Shown here one piece after another: positions 25,981-39,110 of a stretch of DNA of 64,000 nt. Below the pieces are notes generated by a model, which made no database searches, had not been told where the DNA came from, and was given only the letters and a program-made list of their open reading frames with translations. A program made the translations under genes and the position numbers. Origin of the DNA: Cymodocea nodosa (lineage: Eukaryota > Streptophyta > Magnoliopsida > Alismatales > Cymodoceaceae); the NCBI GenBank assembly GCA_036874045.1, contig CM072336.1, positions 26,115,501-26,179,500 of the forward strand. Reading direction: 5' to 3'. The number at the start of each line of letters is the position of its first letter. Position 1 is the stretch's first letter.

Positions 25981-26404
25981 AAAGTTGACGATGCTCACGG
26001 TATTTTAAAGTGTTTTTTACGAAAAAATACTTTAAAATATTTTTTATAAAACAATTATTAAATTCGATTATGGTAAGGATTAGATGCGGAGAAGAAAAGG
26101 GATTGCTGCATGAGATGACAAGATACAAAGAATATGTTAATTGTACATGTCAATGAAAAAGATCAGATACAAAAAGAAATATTTTCAAACGTTAATAAAA
26201 AAAATAGATTGGAAAGAAAAACAAAAATGGTTTGTTATATGAGACAGGGAGATGAAATATAATAGGTGTTTGGTCGATGCTAATTAATCGACTAATGTAT
26301 CGAAAGAAATCAAATTTTAAAAGACTAGAGAAATTCTAGCAAATTGATTGTAGCGAGGATTTGTCAACTTGCAAAGAGGAATCTGAATTGCATCAGTGTT
26401 TTTG

Positions 26405-26870
26405 TTAAGAAAATTGTAACGACTGGGTATTAGCGTATAATAATACCAAATTATTCAAGCAAGAGGCTGAAAATAAAGTTGTATCAATGAATGAATTGCC
26501 TGATAGTTTTAATAAATTATTGATGTGATGTAAGGCTTTAAAGTGTAAATGCAGAAAAATTATGTATGACATAAATAAACTGCAAAAGAATAATAAGATT
26601 CTGACTAATGACAAATGAAAGTTAGAGAAGTACATGATTTTTGAATTGAATAAAAGTAGAAAATAAAATAAATGAGCTTGAAGGCGAGGTTTCCATATTG
26701 AAAACAAAGTGCACGCTATTGTTAAGAAATTCGCCCATACAAAGAAAAATCTTGATAGCTTACTTCCATCACACGTTCCATTATTTAGTAGAAGCATTTG
26801 ATGATATTCCTTATAAAGATGGCTTTGTTGGGACATGCTCCAATGAAAGATAGGCTTTTTTGTTATTGAG
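26405..26870 (+). mobile_element. possible decayed Copia gag fragment
   Basis: The plus strand, with several stops, reads pieces rich in Lys, Asn and Leu (KLQKNNKILTND, then KKFAHTKKNLDSLLPS). This resembles the coiled, Lys-rich C-terminal part of the gag region in SIRE/Maximus-type Copia elements. No protease, integrase or reverse transcriptase follows. Confidence 0.3.
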
Positions 26871-27647
26871 AGACAGAAATTTCATGTTCGGGTACCAAAC
26901 GGTATAAGAGTTTAAGATTCAAGAACTAATTTCATCGGTCTTAAAGTAAGTAAGTAGTGTTGTTTAAATGTACCTAAAAATGAAGGATATTGGAATTGAA
27001 ATAAATAAATAAATAAATAAATACATTTATTTCACCTAATATATTTATCATGATATATTAATATCTAAGTTAAAATTTTGTTATTTTTTATCACATCTAT
27101 TTAACACACTTAATTTTTAAATTTCATCATTTTCTATCATATATATACAAACACCAAAAATGTCAAAATTAAAATTATTATCCTTTTTCATCAATTTCAC
27201 TTATTTTCGTCATTTTCCTGGTACACAGATAACCTCATAAATACTAAAATGCATAAATGCGTGTCTGCATGTATCCGTACGTATATACTCACAGAGATAG
27301 ACACAACCTATTTTGAAATGGTGTAATTTATTTATTTTGTTTAATATATACGACAAGAACATATATGTTAGTGAATCTTTTATATTCTTAATTTACAGGA
27401 TTCGTGGTATGAATTACGTTAGCACAGCTTTTATTCGATAAATAGAGTTCTTCAATTTCATTTACTTAAAAATGTAATGTTGATTGGAATTTACTAAACT
27501 AACCATATAAAACAATGAATCGATAACAAGAAACGATATCTGGAAATTTATTAATATTACTAATTTGAATCACAGGCATTCCATAATTAATGCGTAATAT
27601 CTTTACGTAATCAATATATAATTACGTAATTAATGCGTGGAGAGAAT

Positions 27648-27692
<45 letters not shown>

Positions 27693-29160
27693 TAAGTTCA
27701 GTATCTACTTATTCAATATAAAACTATTTTCAACACATTCTCTCGCTTGCCGTTTATTTATATATCTTATAATTAAGTATTTACAGGTAAGTGTGCACGA
27801 ACTTAATTTAATATTATATTAAATTTTAATTAAAAATTAATTAGTGAAGAAAATTAATATACATAAACTTCAATTCAACCCTCATTTATTAACATGAAGA
27901 CTCTCCACCTGACTCGGAAGACATCAAAAGTACAACTAAAAAAGAAGACTAATAAATCAAAGCTTCGACAAAGAACAATATCATCATTTGCAGCACAAGG
28001 AGTGACGGCACTGTTCGTGTTCTTGATGGATGCTCGTGGTTAATGTTAAATATACTACTATATATTACCAGGAATTCTTCATTTTTAAATATTCGTACAT
28101 AAAATATTATTTTTCGTAAATGTGTGGACGAAATAATTCTTATGTTAATTTAGTCAAAAAAGAAAAGAAAAGATTTATAAGAAGTTCACCTGCTTGACCT
28201 GCTAACCTGACCTCAGCCTATTATTATAAATTGGGTTGGGCCAGTCAGAATAGTGTTCATAGCCCAACTTATTATCATCATTATCGATCTTAAAACAAGA
28301 TTGGTGATGGATAGGCCTCTAATCCGTTTAGGCTTCCATTTGCAAAACATCTTTTGTTAAGTCTTACAAACTAATCAAGTGTTTGACAATAATAATAGTA
28401 ATAATAGAAAATTACAAATTAATCCTAAACGTATATGTAGTCCTATCCAAAAGCATCATAAACAACTAAATTGTCAAAGTCGAAAGGAAACAGTTATAAA
28501 TCAGTTTACCTAAAATCTAAAAATTTAAAAAATAAAAATAAAAAATTCCGTGATAATCATATTTTATGAGACTGACAAACCAGTATAAATCTTTTTTTTT
28601 TTTTTAACGATGTTTTAGTTTCTGCATTTATCTTAAATCTAACTATTTTTGTTTTAAATCGATGATGAAAATTTAAAAATATCGGTATCTCTGAGAGGAT
28701 AATATGGATACTCTTTTTTCAAAAATCAAAATTTTTCTAGTAATTAAAAATAACGATATCTGTGCTTTTTATTAAAATTATTTTTTTGATAAAAGATAAA
28801 GTAGATTAAATTAGACACACCAACTATGAAATCACGATTACAAAAGATAGAATTTAGAACTTGGAACAAAAACAATCGGAAAATAAAAAGAGAATGCAGA
28901 AATTAATCGTTCTTATCTCCTTCTATCATATCTGCCTAATTTCTTTAGAAGGGATGGGTAATGTTGTTATCAATTTTAAGTTATCATCCGGTAAAATTTG
29001 ATTTGACCCTGTCAAGATTGAAGATAACGTTATTTCTATAAAATCTGGCGGAAGTCGGTAATGAACGAGAACTAAATAGATTTTAAACGTGAGAAATAGG
29101 GTTTAACATGAGAACAGATTTTTTTTATTTTTTAAAAAAAAGACTGTTCTGGAAGATAAC
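26871..29160. other. AT-rich spacer upstream of the SPA gene
   Basis: No gene is recognised. It contains simple repeats, including an ATAA tract near 27,003 and an AT tract at 27,650-27,689. Confidence 0.5.
27650..27689. repeat. AT dinucleotide microsatellite
   Basis: About twenty uninterrupted AT units in intergenic DNA. Confidence 0.9.
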
Positions 29161-29219
29161 TCTGATTCCATGAGCTGCGACAAGTCCGAGACCATACAAG
29201 AAAAAGTAACCTCAAACAT

Positions 29220-29890
29220 GAGGACTTCCTTCGGACACGTCTCCTCACCCAAGTCGTAGACAACTGCACATCACGGCCGTCCATTCACATCTCTCTCGTA
29301 TCTTCGCCGTCCGTCTATCCTCCCCTCTCCATCTCCTCTTCCTCATCCCTCGTTTACGTGGTTGTGATCTCACCCTTCTCTCTCTCTCTTCTCTCTCTCT
29401 CCGTCACTCTCATTCTCAGCTTGTGAATTGATAGGTTGCGGCGGAACCCACGTATTATTTTCTGGTATTCTGCCTCTCTCCGACTCGATTTTTTTATCAA
29501 GTGGCCAGTGGGTCTCTGCGTCGACTTGTTCTAAGTTTTGACGTCGGTGGTGGTGATTAGGCTGTAGTTGATGTGTGATTTGCCGTGGTGGGTCTGTCCA
29601 GAGAAGTGGTAATTTTGATGTTTTCAGTCGTTCCATTTCTTGTGGATAGCGTGGTGGTTTCGAAACTACTTTGGCACTGTTGTTGTCGTCGTCGTTTTTG
29701 TTCTTGCCGCTCTGCTACCACCTCCCGTTGTGCCGTGATCGATAATGTGTGGAGTAGACTACGCCAATCACTGTAGCCGTGCCTTTTTCCTCCTTACTTT
29801 CTTTTGTGTGTGGTGTTTAATAGGCGATCGATTGGGCTTGTGCGACATGGTGTTTGTGGAGTGATTGATGGGTTGCGGAGGAAAAAAGGA
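29220..29890 (+). promoter_or_regulatory. leader and promoter-proximal region of the SPA gene
   Basis: A shift to GC-rich sequence and a CT-rich stretch at about 29,376-29,415 (repeated CTCTCT) mark a typical plant promoter-proximal pyrimidine patch or leader. No stop-free extension of the SPA frame with an ATG exists upstream of 29,891. The transcription start is not determined. Confidence 0.45.
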
Positions 29891-32800
29891 ATGCGCCGGG
29901 TCTCGTCGTCAGAGGAGGGGGAGTCTAGTTTGTCGAGGTCATCCACCTCGGTGAACCCTCAGCCTGCCAACCACGTCTCCTCCTCGTCGGCTGGGAAGAC
30001 CAAGGACGAGGAGGAGGAGGACAATGGGGCGTTGGCCGGTGGAGAAGGACAAAGATTGCATCTTTGGAAGAAGAGCAATACGAATGCCACCAACAACAAC
30101 GGTAACAAGGTAGTAGTGGGGGACGTTAGCTTGAGAGAGTGGTTGGATAAGGAGGACCGGCCGGTGGATTTCGTGCAGTGTCTGCACATATTCCGGCAGA
30201 TTACGGAGATGGTGAGCTCCGCCCACCAGCAGGGCGTTGCCGTGCAAAACATCAGGCCTTCTTGCTTGGTTATGTCCTCCTCCAACCATGTCACCTTCAT
30301 CGAGTCCGCTTCATCCTCGATGTCGATGGAGTCGGGATCGGATTCCTATGGCGATGTCGGCTCCGACGGGCAAGGTGGACGTTTCAAGTCTCCGGCGGGG
30401 GTTGAACATCCGGCCGGTGCATTTGAGCGGGCCTCGGCGACTAATAGCATGCGGTCGAGCGAGGGTCAAACGGCGGTGATGTCATCGGTGGAGGAGCAAG
30501 AGGAGAGGAAGAGCTTCCCACTGAAGCATATGTTGATCACGGAGTTCGATTGGTATATTAGCCCAGAGGAAGCTGCCGGAAAGCCGGTGTCCTTAACCTC
30601 TGATGTTTATCGTTTGGGCGTTCTTCTTTTCGAGGTTGATGATCTCCTCTTGCTTTGGTTCTTGCTTGCTTGAATTCAACTTCTTCTGTTTTGGTATTGC
30701 TTGTGTTTAATTGAATCAAGACTTATTTCCTTGCAGAGAAGTAGAAATGCTGTTCCAATGACGATTCCATAGAATTTTATTTGACAAAACTAATATGTAC
30801 TTGTTTCTTTGTCAGCTGCTGTGCACTTTTAGCTCAATGAAGGAGAAGTTCATAGCCATGTCGAACCTGAGACATCGTGTGTTGCCGCCTCAGCTTCTAC
30901 TCAGGTGTCCAAAGGAGTCCTCATTTTGCCTCTGGCTTTTGCATCCTCAACCAAGCAACCGGCCCAAGATATGGTTAGCTTACCAATTCTTACTTGATTC
31001 TTGTGCATTCCTGATATCTGCCTCTCCTGAAGTCTTCCCACTGGATTTAAGTCCTAGTATCTTGAGTATGTTGTTATTGTGAATGCGTGAGTATTGAGAG
31101 AGTGGGTATTGTAAATAGTAGTGATTAATGTAGGTTGTGCAAATTTATATATTTGTGCATAGAAAATACTTATTTCCTAATAGTTTGCACCATCAACAGT
31201 ATTACAATTCTACACTCTATATTATACAATAAAATCCTCCTAGGAAATTGGATGTTTTCATTTTGAAGCATAATCTTTCACACTGTGTTACTTGTCATAA
31301 AAATATGAGCTTTCATGTGGTCCTGAGCTAATCTCAGGGATAAATTGTTTTAATGTATAATTTGTAGTTTTAGTAATGAAATTGAACCTGTTGCAACACC
31401 TTTTGTTTCTGAAGTAAATAATCAGAATGGAGATTTGTTCAATATCAAGCAATTGTGTACACACCAGATGTGCTATAGATACAGTAGGAATGTTAATCTT
31501 GATGTGTATTGAAGCCAAAGACTAGAGTTGAACTTTTTGCATGAGAGAAGAGTGATCTTTGTTGACTTAGATTCAATTTGGTTTTGATTGTTCTTTAATG
31601 TTTCTGTGAAACCCAACTTATGGGTTAGTGTCAAATTCTGATCTTTTTTCATTTTTATAAAGAGATTAAGACTTAAAAAACATACCAAGCAGACAGAAGA
31701 GAGCCCCAAAGATATGTGGGACAATCCAACACAATGATAAATAGGATACACTGTTTAATCTACCTCCATGCCACGTCTTCCTCATTGACCAGATAATGAG
31801 CTTAGATCTAATGCTCTTGAAAATGGTCAAAAATCCCACCATAACCTCCATGGTGGGTTTTGAACCAAAGATGTCTTCGTTCCTAGGAGTGGGTAAAGTC
31901 ATTAGGCTATAAGTCTGATTGTAGTAGAGGTTCCAATCCAATTCAATCACTTTAGCACCTTCTTGTAAAGATCGTGGGTTTTGGACATTTTAGCCCATAA
32001 TTTTTTTATACTTTTTCATATATTGTATTTATTATATTTAGCAAAGTAGTTGTTCTTGGATTCTATATCTGTCTATGTGCATTTTCTCATGTACATTTAG
32101 TTAAAGATAAAAGAAAATGATATTATGGTTCTTTAGCAAGTTCAATCTCTCTTGGATGAAAGTTGAATTCAGCTAATCTATCTCATTCTTCCATATATTT
32201 TCTCTCTTCTCATTCCTTATCTTAGAATTCAAATTTATTTTAAATAATATATTACATAATCAATCCATTTAATTGTTAACCGTATTTTATCTTTCTTCTT
32301 TTTATCTCCATTTTATCAAAACTTCAAATCCCACCTTTATGAATTTCTAAATTATTTTCAACCTCATGCAGTATGGCATTTGCTTTTTGTTCATGTTTAA
32401 TTAATTGCAGAAATTTTTATTGTATATTCTAGGAAAAAATTATTTGTTGACCGGTCATTACTAAGCTTTAAATGTCATCTATATAGTTTTGAAAAATGGA
32501 AATTAAAATTTGGAAAGTAATGCTTCAAAACGTTTCTTCATAAATGAACTTTGTGGCTGAGGACGATTATTGAGGCTCTTTCTTAATAGTTTAAAGGTAG
32601 TTTAAAATAAGTCTGCTTATTCAAATCAAAGCTAGACGTTTTTCCCCATGTTATCTAGGAGTTACTGAAGTCATGATAATAAAGTTGACAAAGTTATATG
32701 ACAAGCTGATGATGAATTTCTCATGTTTTTTAAATCAAATTGTGATTGCCCTTAATTATATGTCATTATTTATTTCGGAGAGCTTGTGTCCCTCTATTCA

Positions 32801-35800
32801 GTTTTCTTTTGCAAAGTAATAGTGTTATGCATTGCATTAGAAAATATCTTCTCGGGGTAAGATGCAGCTAAAATTTTTTAATTTTTGTTTCTAAATTTTA
32901 CAATCTATATTTCTGTTTCTTATTAATGTATAATTGATTTACATTGTCAGTGAAGTACTAAAAAGTGACTTCCTTAACGGGCTACTGGAAGACTTAAATG
33001 AGCATGATGCAGCAATAAGATTGAAGGAAGAAATTGAAGAACAGGAGCTCCTGCTGGAATTTCTTTTATTTCTGCAGAGAAGAAAAAAAGAATCTGTTGA
33101 TTTGTTGCAGGAAACAATCTGCTGTCTTTCCTCTGACATTGATGAAGTTCTGAAAAAGCAATCAGTATTCAAGAAGAAGGCAGTGTTTTCTCCAGATATC
33201 GACAATGATGAAAGTTCAGCAGTAGAAAGAGAGGGTCAAACATCAACTTTGCCTGAAAGACTTGATGATTCAGAAATCTCTGCTTCAAGAAAGCGATTTA
33301 GGGAAGTAGACATTGCACATGGAGAGGAGGCTATTACAGAAGGGATGCACTCAATTGCAAATGCAAAGAACATGAGAAATATCACGTCTAAGAGTTTCAG
33401 ATTAATGAGCAACTTTAGGAAGCTGGAATCTGCCTATTTCCTGACTCGATATGGAACAAATAAGCCAATTGACAAGAGTCAAATTAAAGTCCAATCACTT
33501 GGTACTGATCCTGGAGCATCAGTGACAGGCATGAGAACTGAGTTAAGCTCAGTTGATAATTTGGCTCACAGAAAAAGGCCAAGTTTACATAAAAAGAGTG
33601 AGTGGATGAATCCCTTTCTTGATGGCTTGTGCAAATACCTATCTTTTAGCAAGTTTAATGTTTGTGGGCAACTTGAGCTTGGAGATCTGTTGAGCTCGTC
33701 AAATTTAGTGTGCTCTGTGGGTTTTGATCGAGACAAGAAGTTGTTAGCCACAGCAGGTGTAAATAGGAAGATCAAGATATTCGATTGTGATACAATTTTA
33801 AACGAAGAATATGATATTCATTATCCTGTGGTTGAGATGCGATGTGGATCAAAATTCAGCAATATTTGCTGGAACAGCTATATTAAGAATCGGATTGCAT
33901 CAAGTGATTTTGAAGGTGTTGTTCGGGTATTGACTCAGTTTTGATCTTATAACATATATTTCTTAGTGCTCTTATTTTCTCTTGATTATCTGTTGTCTAC
34001 AACAACAACAACAATAACCAATGTTCTGATCCTACTATGTAGGGTTGGGTACATAAATAATTTCCTTCCATTTATTTATATTTATAACTAAATCTTCTGT
34101 TAATTTATATAATTTTAAATCTTTTTCCTCTAGTGATTATCTATTGCATATTAATCTAAATTTGTAGGTATGGGATGTTACAAGAAGCCAAGAGTTTGCA
34201 GAAATGAGAGAGCACGAGAAGCGGGTATGGTCTGTGGACTTCTCTTTAGCTGATCCAACAACGTTAGCTAGTGGAAGTGATGATGGTACTGTCAAGTTGT
34301 GGAATATCAATCAGGCAATTCTACTCTTGCACTTGCCGTATGTCAGCATTGATGCTAAATGTTTAATGTCATGCAGTTGTCATTAACCATTATGATTTGT
34401 TAAGATGTGCAGTAAGCCTTGTATGTCTCTTGATGTTACAGGTGGGAAGCCATGGAACCATCAAAACAAAGGCCAATGTCTGTTCTGTTCAATTCTCACC
34501 TGACCCAGGTCGCATGCTTGCTGTTGGTTCAGCAGATCATAAGATTTACTGCTATGATATTCGCACTTTGAGAATTCCGTGGTGTACACTAATCGGCCAT
34601 ACTAAGACCGTGAGCTATGTTAAGTTTGTGGACTCATCTACCCTCGTGTCTGCGTCCACTGATAACTCATTGAAGCTTTGGGATTTGTCGATGAATAAAT
34701 CAAGGGTCATTGACAATCCTGTTCAGACATTTACAGGGCATACAAATGTGAAGGTAAGTAGAGATATATATATATATATATATATAACTGCTTCACATTA
34801 TTATGATTTGCTGTTAAATCATTATATATATATAACTTTTTTTTTTCTCTCTTTATCCTCAAGGGCTGCTTCTCCTATTCAGTCCGAACTCATTACCACT
34901 CTTATGTGGTGGATTAGAGATTTAAAAGTTTTGTGGAATTTACACATATATTAGAATGTTTTTAGAGATTAGAAAATTATGTGAAAAGAACATAGTATCT
35001 AAACATATTTTAAAAATGTAGTTTCCTTGAGAAAAAGCAGTTGGACCTCTTTTTCAAAAATTACATTTTTGACATAAAAATATAGTCTTAAAATGTAGTT
35101 TTTATTCATAACCAACAATTTTAAATTATTCTTAAAAATGTACTTTTCAAAACTACATTTTCTTAATAAGAATGTGATGGGCTTCAAAATCGGAGCCTAC
35201 TCGTAATTGGTTTTACATCGGTCTAATTGTTTCTTCAATTATTGGTTTTGAAACGTATTTACATATCTAAACATCTTAAATTATTATTCAAAAATGTATT
35301 TTTAGAACTACATTTTCTTAATAAATGTGTTTTTATGGGCTTCAAAACAGGGCCCATTTGTAATTGGTTTTACATCAGTCTAAATGATTCTTCAATCAAC
35401 AAAAACACTCAGTCCTGGTTGCCTTTTATTTGATGCATTTGACCAAAAATTTTCCTTGGATCCGTGGATTCAGCACATGTGATTCATATTTATTAAGAAA
35501 TTAAAACAAATTTCAAATGTTAAAAAATGGACAATGAAATTTTCTTGTAATAATAAAAATATTTTATTTACAAAAGTAACAAATTCGGTTTATGGTAAAA
35601 AGAATTCTCAACATTGTTCTTTATTTGAACATATTTTGTTATGTTTCAAATGTTGTCGTATGAAAATCTTAGTCCTCTCACGAATAGTGGGGATGGAAAC
35701 ATGGAAGAATGCACGGATTGCATGTGATATGATCTCATAGTTTTATTGGAGCTTTCATGTGTTTGCTAGACATTTGTATATGAATAAAAAGGATGAAGTA

Positions 35801-36944
35801 TCAATGAAACAAAAATTTCATAGATAGATTGTAAATTGTAATTAATTAGAGGGCCATATTTATTTATCAGCTTATCTGTACAAATGGCAGAGATTGAGAT
35901 TTTCTTTTTCTTTATTAATTTATTTTATGAGCTTTTGAGTTCCATTGTGATGTTACTGTGTGAATATGCCAATTTTCCAATGGTCAGACACAAATCTCTG
36001 TTTATACAAACATTAAATGGATGCCCTTTTGTTTTTTTTCTGCAAATTGATGATGTCTTCTTGCAAAGGAAAATTTTTCTACATGATTGACAATATCAAA
36101 GGAATAATCTACACACCACTAAATTTAGGAAATTTTATATTAATTCTGAATAGAATAATAGATTGCAAGCCGATCATGGTATGTATTAGTCATGTGGTCT
36201 CATGAAACACTAGTTTTATTCATTATACACTTGATGGTATTTATTTACGGATCCGAATCTGTTCTTGTTCCAGAATTTTGTTGGTCTATCGATATATGAC
36301 GGGTACATTGCTACTGGCTCAGAAACCAATGAGGTGAGTTGTGCAGTTTGCCATTCAGGATAAAAATACTACAGCTTCTAAGGTTTATTTGTGGGTAATT
36401 TCGTCATTTGGTAGTTAATACCAAAGATTGTCTGTCTGATTCATATCGAAGTTGGTTTCTTTTATTTGGAGTCTTTTTTAATTCCACAGTAACCTGGGAT
36501 TGGTGAGCGTTGGCTTTTACAAACTCTATATTGTCTATCTGTGAGCATACACTAAAGGAAAATGAGAATAAGGGAGATGATTATACTCATATTAAATTGA
36601 TTTTTGATTGGATGTCTATGTTTCAACAAATCCAAGAATATATTTTTCAAGTGAACAGAGAGAAAGTTGCCAAAAGTGGTACTGAATACTGCATGAGACA
36701 ATCGGCCGACCTTGACTGTTTTGCTTATAATCAACATTTACATATTGCCCAGGTTTTTGTCTACCACAAGGCTTTCCCCATGCCCTTACTTGCGTTCAAA
36801 TTCGGCAGTGAAGACGACACGGGTGGTAGCACCTCGCATGACGATTCCACAGAGTTTGTCTCTTCTGTGTGCTGGCGGGGTCAGACCCCCACTCTGGCTG
36901 CTGCTAATTCTAGTGGAAGCATCAAACTCCTCGAGATGGTGTGA
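29891..36944 (+). CDS. SPA: SPA-family repressor of photomorphogenesis (COP1 partner, SPA3/SPA4-like)
   Basis: Seven exons (29891-30634, 30816-30973, 32951-33926, 34168-34314, 34442-34753, 36274-36333, 36753-36944) join in frame to about 862 aa, the short SPA3/SPA4 size class. SPA proteins bind COP1 in the nucleus to form the CUL4-based E3 ligase that degrades light-signalling factors in darkness. The N-terminal kinase-like domain shows [43 protein letters not shown] and [16 protein letters not shown]. The coiled coil [19 protein letters not shown] lies near residues 320-360, and a basic stretch near 510. WD40 repeats run from about residue 545 ([18 protein letters not shown]) to the end [13 protein letters not shown]. 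The ATG at 29891 is the only in-frame one. Intron 4 starts with GC, not GT; the assigned junction keeps family length. Confidence 0.93.
34315..34441 (+). other. apparent GC-AG intron of the SPA gene
   Basis: Exon 4 ends ...NINQ at CAG and the next bases are GCAATT, so the donor is GC. The acceptor is ...TTACAG at 34,441. Joining here gives [18 protein letters not shown], equal in length to the family segment [20 protein letters not shown] further on (34,340, GTATGT) would add residues and break the frame. Confidence 0.75.
35124..35397. repeat. 157-base direct duplication in SPA intron 5
   Basis: Two diverged copies (about 35,124-35,240 and 35,279-35,397) share GGGCTTCAAAA, TAATTGGTTTTACATC and TTCTTCAAT at a spacing of 157 bases. 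The intron also holds a short AT tract near 34,763. Confidence 0.65.
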
Positions 36945-38800
36945 CGATCAGGTTCAGTGGGCAGAAAGAACACTTGGAGCAGAACTGTTGGCTTGCTAAG
37001 CCGTCACACATCCAATGTGTTTTAAGTGCAGAAGAGAAGCAGCAGTGACGGGGAGAATGGTAGGAAAATGTAAATGAGCCGTTTTCCACGGTTGCCAGTT
37101 TTGTTACTCTTGATTCTTTTCTTCTTCTTCTTCTGTTATAGAATGGAGAAGAAAATTTGAGTGTTTCTCGGAAGAAGAAGATTCTCTCTTGTTTTCTGTC
37201 ACAAACAGCCATCGTAATATTGCCGATTAAAGCAAATGTGATCGGGGTGATATGATTCGACATTTGCCATGTTGTCCCTGTCAATCTTAAACGTTCTCCA
37301 AGTCTGTGAAATCGTATCAGCGACATGCCACACTATCAAGTACTCAATGTGAAATATTTCATTTTAATATAAATTAATGATAAGTAGAAAGTTTTATCTA
37401 ACGACACGAGTCATTATATTATAAGTATGAGATTTCGATAAAAGTGGATTCCTTATTTATTTATTTATTTATTTATCGTATCGGTCTTTTGAGATGAATT
37501 CTCTTTGGGTATAAAATAAGTTTGAATTGAGTTAATCAATAACAACTATGTTTTGAATTGAGTTATTAGGTATGAGATTGATATGTTTATATTGGAAGTA
37601 TAGGATTCTAATAGAGATGTCAGTGTAGCAAGTATGGTAGAATTGATATAGATTATTAGGTATGTAACTAACTAACTAACAATCTTCCATCGGTAGTCTC
37701 GATATGAGAGTGGGTGGATTCTTCCCCTCTCATTAGATCGATCTTTTAAAATGAGTTTTCTTAAGATTTATAACATCTAAGATTAGTGCTTGGGATTTCT
37801 AATAACACCGATAAAGTTCTATACTTCCTTATCCTTGTTTGGATGCTCTACCAGCATCATGAAACTATTTGACAATGAGTACCTTCGTCAACGTATAAGA
37901 CAATGCGATTGAAACTTTGAATTCTGAAAATATTCTTCTCATATAGATTAGCCGAAGAACTTCAGATGCCAAAGGCTTTATCGAATTTGTCTGAGTTCCT
38001 CACCTTCTTCGATTAAATCGGATAAGGTTGGTTGGGAATCAAAATTATGGGCATTCCACAAAGGTTGCAAATACGTGCGTGTGTTTGTGTGAGGATCACA
38101 TATTTTTCAGCCTTGTTTTCCATTTCTCAATCTACGAATCACTCCATCTGTTGATTGATAGACCTTTTTGAAGTCTTTAATAGATACAAATAAGCTTTGA
38201 TTTACAATAAGAAAGGCTGTAAGCAGCAACATATAAGAAGCATATCCTTACCTAAAACCGAGAAAACCTTAAATTTTAAACCATGCACCTTACGAACACC
38301 TCGGTTTTTCTTAAAATTTTGAACTTTCTAATTTTGACTATTCTAAACTTTTCATTTCTTAACCACAAACGGACCTAGTAAGATGTTTGAAAAATGCCCG
38401 TCTTCCAAACTAACGATAGGATGATTAATTTAGAATCTTTAAGAATGTTTTCACATGACATTTTTTAGTCCCATGAAACGCACAGGCAGCTACGCCGTGA
38501 TTAAAAGAAGAAGAAGAAGAAGAAGAAGTCGTATCACTTACCCCTTTAAAAAAAAATAATAAATAAATAAATCGTACGTCAAAATACAAGCAAACGAGGA
38601 GAACCACCGAACCACACCAACCACCATACCTAATCCTCATCAAAATAAAACCTCCTTACCTAATCAAATGTTCCCGGTACTGAAATGCGTCTTCCCCAGT
38701 ATTATTTTAGTCGAAGTCTAATCGAACCGATCCGTTCAATTCAATCAGAATTAACCAGAACGACGAGGTGGAACAATAAAATCATCACTTTCAATTAAAG
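36945..38800. other. spacer between the SPA and GT14 genes
   Basis: The first few hundred bases should be the SPA 3' untranslated region. The stretch 37,330-38,100 has the look of a decayed LTR or Copia remnant but no coding motif. A (GAA)6-like tract lies near 38,509. No gene is recognised. Confidence 0.4.
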
Positions 38801-39110
38801 CCATCAACGAACGAGTTTAGAAATTTTCAATCCACCGTGAAAGAAGGGAAGGAGAGGTGGCCAGGGATCGAGTCAAGATCGCTGATTCGGAGGAAGCCTT
38901 TGCTTCGGGCGTACGTTTCATTTTCCATTCAATTATTCACTGGCACTGGTCTGAACAGACCCCATCTTTCCGTCTTCCTCCATCTCAAATGTACGATTGG
39001 TGGTGGTGGTGGTCGTCGTCAACGGTACGCGTTCCTCATCGCACGCCGTGTTCTTAAATCCTAGACTTCCGGCAGGAGACGTCGACGGCGACGGCCACGT
39101 ACGTACATAA

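Noticed and set aside
29939-30479. Long open frames on both strands in the first SPA exon.
   Set aside because: Shadows of a GC-rich coding exon; only the plus-strand frame from 29,891 matches the SPA family.
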